The position numbers were made by a program, and so were the translations under genes. 64,000 bases of DNA from Deltaproteobacteria bacterium (GTDB lineage: Bacteria; Myxococcota_A; Polyangia; JACPQR01), in the NCBI GenBank assembly GCA_016190375.1, contig JACPQR010000082.1:1-64000 (forward strand), read 5' to 3'. Below the pieces are notes generated by a model. It searched no databases, had not been told where the DNA came from, and saw nothing but the letters and a program-made list of their open reading frames with translations. This document shows, in pieces, positions 15,907 to 24,123 of the stretch. Position 1 is the first letter of the stretch; each line of letters opens with the position of its first letter.

Positions 15907-17060
15907 CGACGTCTGAGAAGCTCCTGACCGGGAACGAGGCCGCCGCCTGGGGCGCCGCGCGGGCCGGCGCCGAGGTCGTGGCCGCCTATCCGATCACGCC
16001 GCAGACGACGATCATCGAGACGCTCGCGTCGCTCGTGCACAGGGGGATCTCCAAGGCGGAGTACATCGCCGTGGAGTCGGAGCACTCGGCGATGGCTGCC
16101 TGCATCGCCGCCGCGCACACCGGCGCCCGCGCCTTCACCGCGACGAGCTCTCAGGGCCTCGCCCTGATGCACGAGCTGATGCACTGGGCCGCGGCGGCGC
16201 GACTTCCCGTGGTCCTCGCGAACGTCAACCGCGCGATGGCTCCGGGCTGGAGCATCTGGACCGACCAGAACGACTCGCTCTCGCAGCGCGACACGGGCTG
16301 GATCCAGATCTACTGCGTGGACAACCAGGAGGTGGTCGACAGCGTGATCCAGGCGTTCGCGCTGGCCGCACGGACCTCCTTGCCGGTCATGGTCGTCCTC
16401 GACGCGTTCGTGCTCTCGCACACCGCCGAGGCCGTCCACATCCCGGAGGAGGAGGAGGTCAGGCCGCTCATCCCCGAGTGGAACGCGCCGTGGAAGATCG
16501 ACATCGACCGGCCCGCGGCCCTCGGCTCGCTCGTCCCGCCGGCCGAGTACGAGAAGATGCGGAAGAAGCTCTGCGACGCGCACGCCCAGGCAGCCCTCGT
16601 CATCGAGGACCTCGCCGCGACCTGGCGGAAGCGGTTCGGGCGAGGCGCGGGGCTCATCGAGAGCTACCGGGCCGAGGGAGCCGAGACGATCCTCGTGACG
16701 AGCGCCACGATCGCCTCGACCGCGCGCGTCGTGATCGACGAGCTTCGCGACAAGGGCGTTCCAGCCGGGCTCGTTCGCGTCCGGGTCTTCCGCCCGTTCC
16801 CGGTCGCGGCGCTGCGCGGAGCGCTCGCCGGCGCGAAGCGCGTCGTGGTCCTCGACCGCAACTGCTCCTACGGCGCGTCCGGCATCTTCTACCAGGAGCT
16901 CAGGGCGGCGCTCTGCGGAGTCCCGGGAGCCCCGGTGGTCCACGGCTACATCGCGGGCATGGGCGGACGCGACGTGACGCCCCTCACCGTGCGCGCCGCG
17001 CTTGGACGCGCCATGGAGGGCGAGGCACCAGTACCGGAGAGCACATGGCTGAGCGAATGA
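15903..17060 (+). CDS. porA: 2-oxoacid:ferredoxin oxidoreductase, alpha subunit
   Basis: 385 aa. LLTGNEAAAWGAARAGAEV followed by AAYPITPQTTIIE is the classic start of the alpha subunit, with SEHSAMAACIAAAHTGARAF and TATSSQGLALMHELMHWAA close behind. The C-terminal transketolase-like domain begins near 255 (LIESYRAEGAETILVTSATI). Residues WTDQNDSLSQRDTGWIQIY match the pyruvate/oxoisovalerate class. Its ATG overlaps the stop of the fusion reductase (ATGA), and its end overlaps the beta subunit gene. The exact 2-oxoacid (pyruvate or branched-chain) cannot be fixed by inspection. Confidence 0.93.
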   Translation: MTTSEKLLTGNEAAAWGAARAGAEVVAAYPITPQTTIIETLASLVHRGISKAEYIAVESEHSAMAACIAAAHTGARAFTATSSQGLALMHELMHWAAAARLPVVLANVNRAMAPGWSIWTDQNDSLSQRDTGWIQIYCVDNQEVVDSVIQAFALAARTSLPVMVVLDAFVLSHTAEAVHIPEEEEVRPLIPEWNAPWKIDIDRPAALGSLVPPAEYEKMRKKLCDAHAQAALVIEDLAATWRKRFGRGAGLIESYRAEGAETILVTSATIASTARVVIDELRDKGVPAGLVRVRVFRPFPVAALRGALAGAKRVVVLDRNCSYGASGIFYQELRAALCGVPGAPVVHGYIAGMGGRDVTPLTVRAALGRAMEGEAPVPESTWLSE

Positions 17061-17980
17061 CGACCGACGCCCCGCGACCGAGGCCGGCGGCCGAGCCGCG
17101 CCTGCCCACGCTCGGGGAGGAGATCACGCGCCCCGGGCACCTCGCGTGCCCGGGCTGCGCCGTGCCGCTCCTCGCCCGCACCTTCCTCAAGATCGCCGGG
17201 CCGCGCACCGTCTTCTGCGTCCCAGCGTGCTGCTTCGCGGTCATCGACGGCCCCTTCCCCTACTCCTCCGCGGGCGTCCCCTTCGTCCACTGCGCCTTCG
17301 AGACGGCCGCGGTGACCGCGGCGGGCGTCAAGGCGGGCCTGAGGGCCCGCGGCCAGGGCGACATCCTCGTCGTCGCCTGGGCAGGCGACGGTGGAACCTT
17401 CGACATCGGCATCCAGGCGCTCTCCGGGGCGGCCGAGCGGAACGACGACATCCTGTACGTCTGCTACGACAACGAGGCGTACATGAACACCGGGATCCAG
17501 CGATCCGGATCCACGCCCAACGGAGCCTGGACGACGACGACTCCAGGGGGTAAGCAGGGTCGCAAGAAGAACCTCGGCATGATCATGGCAGCCCACAGGA
17601 TCCCCTACTTCGCCACGGTCAGCCCGGGCTACTACAACGACATGGTCGCCAAGATGCGCCGCGCGATCTCGACCAAGGGCTTCAGGATGCTCCACGCGCT
17701 GAGCTCCTGCCCGCCCGGATGGAAGATGGCCGAGGAGCACAGCCTGACCTCGACCCGCCTCGCGGTGGACACGCGGATCTTCCCCCTCTACGAGGTCGAC
17801 GACGGACGCTTCAGGGTGACCGTGAACCCGCCCCAGCGACCGGTCTCCGAGTACCTGCGCCTGCAGGGCCGCTTCGCCCAGCTCGGCGCGGCCGGAATCG
17901 AGGCGCAGCAAAGGGCCGCCGACGAGGACTGGGCGGCGCTCCGCGCGAGGTGCGAACGGCATGGGAACGTCAACGACTGA
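17045..17980 (+). CDS. porB: 2-oxoacid:ferredoxin oxidoreductase, beta subunit (thiamine diphosphate)
   Basis: 311 aa. HLACPGCAVPLLAR and FCVPACC contain the Cys residues that bind a [4Fe-4S] cluster. The thiamine-diphosphate motif is AGDGGTFDIGIQALSGAAER with YDNEAYMNTGIQRSG after it. The C-terminal part (ISTKGFRMLHALSSCPPGW) is also conserved in PorB. The ATG at 17045 has GGAGAG upstream; a second in-frame ATG at 17057 overlaps the stop of the alpha gene in an ATGA arrangement and could be the coupled start. It overlaps the next gene by 20 bp. Confidence 0.92.
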   Translation: MAERMTTDAPRPRPAAEPRLPTLGEEITRPGHLACPGCAVPLLARTFLKIAGPRTVFCVPACCFAVIDGPFPYSSAGVPFVHCAFETAAVTAAGVKAGLRARGQGDILVVAWAGDGGTFDIGIQALSGAAERNDDILYVCYDNEAYMNTGIQRSGSTPNGAWTTTTPGGKQGRKKNLGMIMAAHRIPYFATVSPGYYNDMVAKMRRAISTKGFRMLHALSSCPPGWKMAEEHSLTSTRLAVDTRIFPLYEVDDGRFRVTVNPPQRPVSEYLRLQGRFAQLGAAGIEAQQRAADEDWAALRARCERHGNVND

Positions 17981-18872
17981 GGGCCGCAGTCCTTCTTGCG
18001 CCGATCTGCCGGCGACCTCCGGCGGCTTCACCATCGTCGAGAAGCAAGAGCTCGCCCCCAAGGTCACGCGCTACGTCGTGCGCGCGCCGGACGTCGCGCG
18101 GACGCGGCGCGCGGGGCAGTTCGTCATCGTCCGCGTCCGCGACGGCGGCGAGCGGATCCCGCTCACGATCGCCGACGCCGACGCCGCCAAGGGGACGATC
18201 ACGCTCGTCGTGCAGGAGGTGGGCAAGACCACCGCGTGGATGGCGTCGCTCGAGCAGGGCGAGGCGCTCGCGGACGTGGTCGGCCCGCTCGGCCGCCCGA
18301 CCCACATCGAGAAGTGGGGGACGGTCGTCTGCATCGGCGGAGGCATCGGCATCGCACCCTCGCACCCGATCGTCCAGGCGATGCGGGCCGCGGGGAACCG
18401 CGTCGTCGCCATCCTCGGCGCGCGCACCAAGGACCTGCTCATCATGGAGGACGAGATGCGCAGGGCCGCGGACGAGGTCCTCGTCTGCACGGACGACGGC
18501 TCGTACGGGCGGAAGGCGCTCGTGACCGGAGTCCTCGAGACGTTCGTCGCCGAGCACGGCAAGCCCGATCTGGTCGTGGCGATCGGACCTCCGATCATGA
18601 TGAAGTTCGTGTGCAAGACGACGGCGCCGCACTCGATCCCGACGGTCGTCAGCCTGAACCCGGTGATGGTGGACGGGACCGGGATGTGCGGGGGCTGCCG
18701 CGTGACCGTGGGCGGCAAGACGAAGTTCGTCTGCGTGGACGGCCCGGAGTTCGACGGCCACTCGGTCGACTTCGACGAGATGATGCGGCGCTCGCGCTTC
18801 TACGCGGCGCAGGAGAAGGAGTCGTTCGATCGCTGGAGGAAGGCGCGGGGGGAGGACGGAGGCGGACCGTGA
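17961..18872 (+). CDS. NfnA-like FAD/[2Fe-2S] ferredoxin-NADP reductase subunit
   Basis: 303 aa. The ferredoxin-reductase fold starts near residue 22 (FTIVEKQELAPKVTRYVV); GQFVIVRV and RIPLTIADAD line the FAD site and CIGGGIGIAPSHPIVQAM the nucleotide site. The C-terminal MCGGCRVTVGG with a later FVCVDGPEFDGH supplies the [2Fe-2S] ligands typical of NfnA, SudB and dihydroorotate dehydrogenase electron-transfer subunits. Followed by an NfnB-like gene (GTGA overlap), it likely forms an NADH-dependent ferredoxin:NADP oxidoreductase that links the upstream 2-oxoacid oxidoreductase to NADPH supply by electron bifurcation. Confidence 0.9.
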   Translation: MGTSTTEGRSPSCADLPATSGGFTIVEKQELAPKVTRYVVRAPDVARTRRAGQFVIVRVRDGGERIPLTIADADAAKGTITLVVQEVGKTTAWMASLEQGEALADVVGPLGRPTHIEKWGTVVCIGGGIGIAPSHPIVQAMRAAGNRVVAILGARTKDLLIMEDEMRRAADEVLVCTDDGSYGRKALVTGVLETFVAEHGKPDLVVAIGPPIMMKFVCKTTAPHSIPTVVSLNPVMVDGTGMCGGCRVTVGGKTKFVCVDGPEFDGHSVDFDEMMRRSRFYAAQEKESFDRWRKARGEDGGGP

Positions 18873-20308
18873 GCGAGAGGGACCCCGACGCCCCGAAGGA
18901 CCTCAAGCAGCGCTACAAGACGGCGAAGCAGAAGATGCCCGAGCAGGAGGCGCTCGAGCGCATCCGGAACTTCCACGAGGTTCCCCTCGGCTTCCCGACC
19001 GAGGTCGCTCCGACCGAGGCCTACCGCTGCATCTGGTGCAAGGATCCGACCTGCGTCGGAGGCTGCCCCGTGGGGATCGACATCCCCGCGTTCGTGCACC
19101 TCGTGGAGAAGGGCGACTTCCTCGGCGCCATCCGCAAGATCAAGGAGACGAACGTCCTGCCGGCGATCTGCGGGCGCGTCTGCCCGCAGGAGGACCAGTG
19201 CGAGAAGGTCTGCAAGATCGGCCAGAAGAAGGGCATGGGGCCGGTCTCCATCGGCCGCCTCGAGCGCTTCCTCGCCGACTGGGAGAGGTCGCAGGGGCTC
19301 GTCGAGATCCCCGAGTGCGCGCCGCCGACGGGCAAGAAGGTCGCCGTCGTGGGCTCCGGCCCCGCGGGCCTGACCTGCGCGTGCGACCTCGCACGGCGCG
19401 GGCACTGCGTCACCATCCTCGAGGCCCTGCACAAGCCGGGCGGCGTGCTCGTCTACGGGATCCCCGAGTTCCGGCTGCCGAAGTCGATCGTGCAGGCCGA
19501 GGTCGAGGTGCTCAGGCGAATGGGCGTCGAGATCAGGTGCAACTTCGTCGTCGGCCTGACCGCGACGGTCGACGACCTCCTGAAGGAGTACGACGCGGTG
19601 TTCCTCGGGGTCGGCGCGGGGCTGCCGTACTTCATGGACATCCCGGGCGAGAACCTCTGCGGCATCTACTCGGCGAACGAGTACCTGACCCGCGTCAACC
19701 TCATGCGCGCCTACGACTTCCCCGACGCCGACACGCCGTCGGCGAGGAGCCGGAAGGTGGCGGTGGTCGGAGGCGGCAACGTTGCGATGGACTCCGCCCG
19801 CACCGCGCTGCGGCTCGGGGCCGACGAGGTGAGCCTCATCTACAGACGGTCGAAGGTGGAGCTGCCGGCCCGCCACGAGGAGGTCGAGCGCGCCGAGGAG
19901 GAGGGCGTCGTCTTCCGGCTGCTCGAGAACCCGGTCCGCTACGTCGGCGACGACGACGGCCGCGTCACCGCGGTCGAATGTCTGAAGATGGAGCTCGGCG
20001 AGCCCGACGCGAGCGGGCGGCGCAGGCCCGTGCCGGTCAAGGGGAGCGAGCACCTCATCGAGGTCGACACGGTCGTCGTCGCGATCGGGAACGGCCCGAA
20101 CCCGCTCGTGACCCGCGTGACCCCGGAGATCGAGACCCGCAAGGGCGGCAACATCGTCGCCAAGGAGACCGACGGCCGAACCAGCAAGCGCGGCGTCTTC
20201 GCCGGAGGCGACATCGTCACCGGCGCCGCCACGGTCATCCTCGCGATGGGCGCCGGCCGCAGCGCCGCCGCCTCGATCCACGAGTACCTGCAGACCGGAA
20301 CCTGGTAG
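18869..20308 (+). CDS. NfnB/GltD-like FeS flavoprotein (NADPH-binding subunit)
   Basis: 479 aa with a GTG start inside the GTGA overlap. Early Cys clusters (CIWCKDPTCVGGCP, CGRVCPQEDQCEKVC) bind [4Fe-4S] centres. FAD site: VAVVGSGPAGLTCACDLA; NADP site: VAVVGGGNVAMDSARTALRLG. The FAD-closing segment is RGVFAGGDIVTGAATVILAMG. It is slightly longer than a glutamate synthase small subunit, as expected for NfnB, and no large glutamate synthase subunit gene is near. It is the last gene of the operon. The operon thus encodes two different GltD-type reductases, this one and the ferredoxin fusion. Confidence 0.92.
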   Translation: MSERDPDAPKDLKQRYKTAKQKMPEQEALERIRNFHEVPLGFPTEVAPTEAYRCIWCKDPTCVGGCPVGIDIPAFVHLVEKGDFLGAIRKIKETNVLPAICGRVCPQEDQCEKVCKIGQKKGMGPVSIGRLERFLADWERSQGLVEIPECAPPTGKKVAVVGSGPAGLTCACDLARRGHCVTILEALHKPGGVLVYGIPEFRLPKSIVQAEVEVLRRMGVEIRCNFVVGLTATVDDLLKEYDAVFLGVGAGLPYFMDIPGENLCGIYSANEYLTRVNLMRAYDFPDADTPSARSRKVAVVGGGNVAMDSARTALRLGADEVSLIYRRSKVELPARHEEVERAEEEGVVFRLLENPVRYVGDDDGRVTAVECLKMELGEPDASGRRRPVPVKGSEHLIEVDTVVVAIGNGPNPLVTRVTPEIETRKGGNIVAKETDGRTSKRGVFAGGDIVTGAATVILAMGAGRSAAASIHEYLQTGTW

Positions 20309-20351
20309 GGGACACGCACCCACCTTCCAACACCGCGTCATCGCTGCGGTT

Positions 20352-20784
20352 TCAGACACAACCGCGCGTTTCGTGGCGCTTCGACAAGATCGTGATCGGC
20401 CGGTCGTTGACGAGGTCGTCGACCAGCCGGTCCAACTCGTCACCAGCGCCGGATCGGTACAGTTCGGCGAGGCGGTGCGCTTCCCTCGCGTCGTCTGCGC
20501 TCCACGAGCCCTTCACGATCCGGCCCATGTCCACGACGTCCTGCCGCCGGTCGAGCACGGCTCGGTGCAGTGACGTCGCGTTTAGGAACTTCAGGGCGAC
20601 CAGCGCCGCGCCGAGGCACGAGGAAGTCGACGTCGACCGTGACGCGAGGGCGGCGGTAGTACGAGACCGCGTGGCCCCCGACGATCGCGTAGGGCAGGCG
20701 CTCGCTCTCCAGGACCGACACGACGCGCCGGATGCGATCGGCCTGCTCGGTCATGTAGTCCCAGAGTAGTCGGAGCTCCGCCAC
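20352..20784 (-). pseudogene. Decayed nucleotidyltransferase (AbiEii-like) with internal deletion and frameshift
   Basis: The N-terminal part, from ATG at 20784, reads through SERLPYAIVGGHAVSYYRR and TVDVDFLV, the GG...DxD nucleotidyltransferase core. After about residue 59 the frame is wrong. The other frame, from about 20615 to 20352, continues as ALVALKFLNATS and DVVDMGRIVKGSWS, which resembles the C-terminal part of the same family (ALVALK then DxxDIxxIL). About 60 residues of the middle are missing, so a deletion and not only a sequencing slip explains it. The remnant lies alone between the Nfn-like operon and a lipoprotein gene. Confidence 0.6.
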
Positions 20785-20843
20785 GACCGCCAGTATGCCC
20801 CCGAGGCGACAGGACCTCCGGTTTCGGGGTACGATCCTTCGGG

Positions 20844-22649
20844 GTGTTTGCCATCCATCGGCATGCGGCGGTCGTGGCGATCCTCGTGGTCGCGTGCACC
20901 GGCCGGCTCGGCGGGCCGCCCGTTCCGGGCTCGGGCGACTCGGGTCCCGGTGACTCCGGAACCAACGTCACCGGCGCCTGCGCGCTCGTGCGATGCCCGC
21001 CGTCACAGACCTGCGAGGACGGTGTCTGCCAGCGAGGCGATCCCTGCGTCGATGTCCAGTGTCTCGAGGAGGGCACCGTCTGTAGCTGGGGCTCCTGCGT
21101 GAGCGAGGCGCTCGACGAGGACGGCGACGGCTCGCCGGCGTCCGACGACTGCGACGACCGCGACCCCGAGGTGTTCGCCGGGTCGGTCGTCCCCTGCGAG
21201 ACGCGGTGCGGCGAGGGCACGTCCACCTGCGCGGGCGGGCTCTGGCAGACCTGCACAGCGCCGACTGATTGCGCCTGCGCGCCCGGCGAGACGCGAAACG
21301 AGGCGTGCGGCGCCTGCGGAGAGGCGACGCGCGCCTGCGCCGCGGACGGCACCTGGGGACCGGCCGGCGCCTGCGAGGGCGAGGGCGAATGCATCCCGGG
21401 CTCGACATCGGTCGACACCTGCCCGGGCGGCGGAGCCTGCAGCCGCCGCGAGCGGTCGTGCGGCGACGGTTGCTCCTGGAGCGCATGGAGCGACTGCATC
21501 GATCAGTCCCAGTGCTCCCCGGGCGAGACCGAGGAGGAGGACTGCGCGAACTGCGGAACGCGCTCGCGCGTCTGCAGCGACGGCTGCCTCTGGAACGCCT
21601 TCGGCGCCTGTGCGGGCGGCGGCGAATGCGGGGCCGGCACGACCGAGGACCGTGCGTGCGGCTCGTGCGGCACCGAATCCCGCACGTGCAGCGCCCAGTG
21701 TACGTGGAGCGGATGGGGCCCGTGCTCCGACGGCGCCTGCACGCCGGGCGAGACGGACCCTCGCGAGTGCGGCAACTGCGGCGAACAGACGCGCACCTGC
21801 GGCGGCGACTGCAACTGGGGTGACTGGGGCGCATGCGGCGGCGAGGGAAGCTGCGTCCCGGGCCAGTCGGACAGCCGCGGCTGCGGGAACTGCGGAAACG
21901 AGACGCGCACCTGCCAGGCCGACTGTAGCTGGAGCGGCTGGAGCGGCTGTGGAGGTGAAGGCGCCTGCACGCCGGGCGCTGCTCAGGACGAGTCATGCGG
22001 AGGTTGCGGCAACCGGTCGCGGACCTGTCAGCCGGGATGCACCTGGGGCGACTGGGGCGCGTGCTCGGGCGGCGGCTGCTCGCCCGGCGAGGTGCAGAAC
22101 CAGGGTTGCGGCAACTGCGGGACGCAGTCGCGCACCTGCCAGGCCGACTGCGCCTGGGGCGGCTGGACCGGCTGCGGCGGCGAGGGGCCCTGCGCGCCCG
22201 GCGCGCCTCTCACGCAGGACTGCGAGACCTGCGGCACGCAGTCGCAGACCTGCAGCGCCGGGTGCGAGTGGCCCGGCTGGGGCGCATGCGTCGGAGGCTG
22301 CGCCGGGTGGACCTGCAGCGAGTGGTACTACGGGACGGGCGACGGGTGCGACTGCGGGTGCGGGATACCCGACCCGGATTGCGGCGGCGGGGGTTGCACC
22401 GGCTCGGACTGCTGCGCGGACGCCAACTGCCAGGGCTGTGACTACTGCTGGCCGACCACCGGCTACTGCGAGGGTCGGAACTGGACCTGCTCCACGTCGT
22501 GGTGGGGCACGAACGACGGCTGCGATTGCGGGTGCGGCGACATGGATCCCGACTGCGGCGGAGTCGGCTGCACCGCTCCCGACTGCTGCTGGGGCGGCAA
22601 CTGTCAGGGTTGCGGATACTGCTGGCCGAGCCAGGGCTACTGTTCTTAG
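20844..22649 (+). CDS. Cys-rich repeat lipoprotein (TSP1-like repeats)
   Basis: 601 aa, GTG start, signal peptide ending VVAC (Cys18), a lipobox. After a 90-residue Asp/Cys-rich lead, nine repeats of about 38 residues follow (C-PGE-CG-CG-RTC-C-W-WG-C-GEG), reminiscent of thrombospondin type-1 modules. Two larger copies of a WTCS..W.GT.DGCDCGCG unit with CQGC.YCWP..GYC end the protein. A surface-exposed, disulfide-bonded anchor or adhesin is likely, but no function is known. TACGAT ends 8 bp before the GTG and no Shine-Dalgarno sequence is seen, which suggests a leaderless mRNA. Confidence 0.8.
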   Translation: MFAIHRHAAVVAILVVACTGRLGGPPVPGSGDSGPGDSGTNVTGACALVRCPPSQTCEDGVCQRGDPCVDVQCLEEGTVCSWGSCVSEALDEDGDGSPASDDCDDRDPEVFAGSVVPCETRCGEGTSTCAGGLWQTCTAPTDCACAPGETRNEACGACGEATRACAADGTWGPAGACEGEGECIPGSTSVDTCPGGGACSRRERSCGDGCSWSAWSDCIDQSQCSPGETEEEDCANCGTRSRVCSDGCLWNAFGACAGGGECGAGTTEDRACGSCGTESRTCSAQCTWSGWGPCSDGACTPGETDPRECGNCGEQTRTCGGDCNWGDWGACGGEGSCVPGQSDSRGCGNCGNETRTCQADCSWSGWSGCGGEGACTPGAAQDESCGGCGNRSRTCQPGCTWGDWGACSGGGCSPGEVQNQGCGNCGTQSRTCQADCAWGGWTGCGGEGPCAPGAPLTQDCETCGTQSQTCSAGCEWPGWGACVGGCAGWTCSEWYYGTGDGCDCGCGIPDPDCGGGGCTGSDCCADANCQGCDYCWPTTGYCEGRNWTCSTSWWGTNDGCDCGCGDMDPDCGGVGCTAPDCCWGGNCQGCGYCWPSQGYCS

Positions 22650-22708
22650 TAGAGCGGCTAACACTCGGGCGCCCTCGGCTGTCGGTCGTGGTAGGACCCA
22701 ACCGAAGG

Positions 22709-23257
22709 GTGGCCCCGGACGAAACAGCGAGCCTCGTGGTCCGCGCGCAGCGTGGCGATGCGGATGCTTTCACCGCTCTCGCCCGGCGCTTCTTGCGGGC
22801 CGCCTACGCGGTGGCGCTGGCGGTCGTCGGCCGGCCAGCCGACGCGGAGGACGTGGCGCAGGATGCCTTCGTCGTGGCGATCGAGCGCATGGAAACCTGC
22901 CGCGAGCCCGCCCGGTTCGGGGGCTGGCTGCTCCAGATCGTGCGCAATCGCGCGCTGAACTTCCTCGATGCCAGGCGGCTGCGTGACGTGCCTTCGAATG
23001 AGGCGCGGGAAGATCGCGCCGCCCCGGCGACGGAGGAGGTCGGCCTGCGCGAGCGGCTGATAGCGGCCCTTACGGCACTGTCGCCGATCCGGCGCGAGGT
23101 CGTCCTCTTGCACGACCTCGAGGGCTGGACCCACCAGGAGATCGGGCTCGCCCTCGGGATCTCCGAGCTGATGTCGCGCCAGCACCTGTTCAACGCACGA
23201 GGTGTGTTGCGGGGGCGTCTCGCCGAAGAGAACCCCGCGGAGGTGAACCATGGATGA
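22709..23257 (+). CDS. ECF-type RNA polymerase sigma factor
   Basis: 182 aa. Region 2 is visible from SLVVRAQRGDADAFTALARR through DAEDVAQDAFVVAIERM, and region 4 from LIAALTALSPIRREVVLL through EGWTHQEIGLALGI. The order and length match a group-4 (ECF) sigma factor. The next gene, overlapping by 8 bp, encodes a small membrane protein that would be its anti-sigma factor. The GTG at 22709 is preferred because MAPDETASLV is a typical ECF opening; another GTG lies 21 bp upstream. Confidence 0.9.
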   Translation: MAPDETASLVVRAQRGDADAFTALARRFLRAAYAVALAVVGRPADAEDVAQDAFVVAIERMETCREPARFGGWLLQIVRNRALNFLDARRLRDVPSNEAREDRAAPATEEVGLRERLIAALTALSPIRREVVLLHDLEGWTHQEIGLALGISELMSRQHLFNARGVLRGRLAEENPAEVNHG

Positions 23258-23585
23258 TTCGCGGATCGACTTCTCGCCCCTCGATCCCTCGCGGGATCCC
23301 GAGCGCTGGCGCCGCATGATCGATTCGATCACCGCGAGGGCGCTGGCCGCGCGAGGTCCCGGCTCGATCCCGCAGCAGCTCCTCGCCTGGTCCAGGCCGG
23401 CGCTCGCGATGGCGGCGGCGCTAACCCTCGTGATCTGGGGCGCGGCGTGGGCGAGCGGACCGGAGCCCGCGCCCCAGGCACGGACCGAGCCAGCCGTGAC
23501 GCTCGCGGCCTGGGCGGCCGACGACGAGCTCCCGCCGGCCACGGAGATCCTGCAGATCCTCGGAGGCCAGAATGGCTCCCGCTGA
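23250..23585 (+). CDS. Small single-span membrane protein, putative anti-sigma factor
   Basis: 111 aa. A cytoplasmic acidic/basic N-terminus (about 1-45) is followed by one membrane helix (ALAMAAALTLVIWGAAWA, about 51-68) and a short periplasmic tail. It lacks the HxxxCxxC zinc motif of ZAS anti-sigma factors. Its overlap with the sigma gene and its topology argue for an anti-sigma role, like CnrY-type regulators. It overlaps the following Spy-like gene by 14 bp. Confidence 0.7.
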   Translation: MDDSRIDFSPLDPSRDPERWRRMIDSITARALAARGPGSIPQQLLAWSRPALAMAAALTLVIWGAAWASGPEPAPQARTEPAVTLAAWAADDELPPATEILQILGGQNGSR

Positions 23586-24045
23586 AGCCTCGCCCCGGAA
23601 GATCCGGCTTCTCACCGCGCTCGTGCTGTTCGGCACGTTCGTCGTCGGCGTGATCGGTGGCGCCGGTCTCTGCCGCTGGCTGGGCCCTCCCGCACCGCCG
23701 CATCCGCCCCCTCACTTCCAGCCCGGACATCTGGGACCCTTCGCCGAGCTTGGCCTGTCCGGGGAGCAGGAGCGGAGGGCGCGGGAGATCATGGAGCGAC
23801 ACAGGCCCGAGCTCGAGGCGATCCTGCACGAGACGTTCCCCAAGGTTCGCGCGATCAACGAGCGGATGGCGCGAGAGCTGCGCGAGGTCCTCACGCCCGA
23901 GCAGCGATCGAAGCTCGACGAGATCGAGGCCCGCCGCCCGCCACCGCCACCTCCGGGCTTTCCGCCGCCCCCACCGCCACCGTTCGGGATCGCACCGCCG
24001 CCGCCACCGCCCTTCGGGATCCTCCCGCCTCCGCGAGGGCAGTGA
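23572..24045 (+). CDS. Periplasmic heavy-metal-sensor / Spy-CpxP-like protein with Pro-rich tail
   Basis: 157 aa. One N-terminal membrane helix (LLTALVLFGTFVVGVIGG) anchors a periplasmic helical domain (about 55-120) with LGLSGEQERRAREIMERH and LREVLTPEQRSKLDEI, the paired LTxxQ-like motifs of Spy, CpxP, ZraP and CnrX. The last 40 residues are almost only Pro, Phe and Gly (PPPPPPPFGIAP repeats). With the sigma and anti-sigma genes upstream it forms a CnrYXH-like trio, in which this protein would sense metal or envelope stress. No Cys or His cluster for metal binding is obvious. Confidence 0.8.
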   Translation: MAPAEASPRKIRLLTALVLFGTFVVGVIGGAGLCRWLGPPAPPHPPPHFQPGHLGPFAELGLSGEQERRAREIMERHRPELEAILHETFPKVRAINERMARELREVLTPEQRSKLDEIEARRPPPPPPGFPPPPPPPFGIAPPPPPPFGILPPPRGQ

Positions 24046-24123
24046 GACTCTCCCAGCCAGCTAACGCTCGAGGCGCACCGCCTGTCCTCCTCTCGTGAAT
24101 GGGCAATCGCCAAGGAGGCGCAA

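Noticed and set aside
18869..20308. Glutamate synthase small subunit
   Set aside because: No large subunit gene is adjacent and the preceding NfnA-like gene indicates an Nfn-type complex; the families are close, so some doubt remains.
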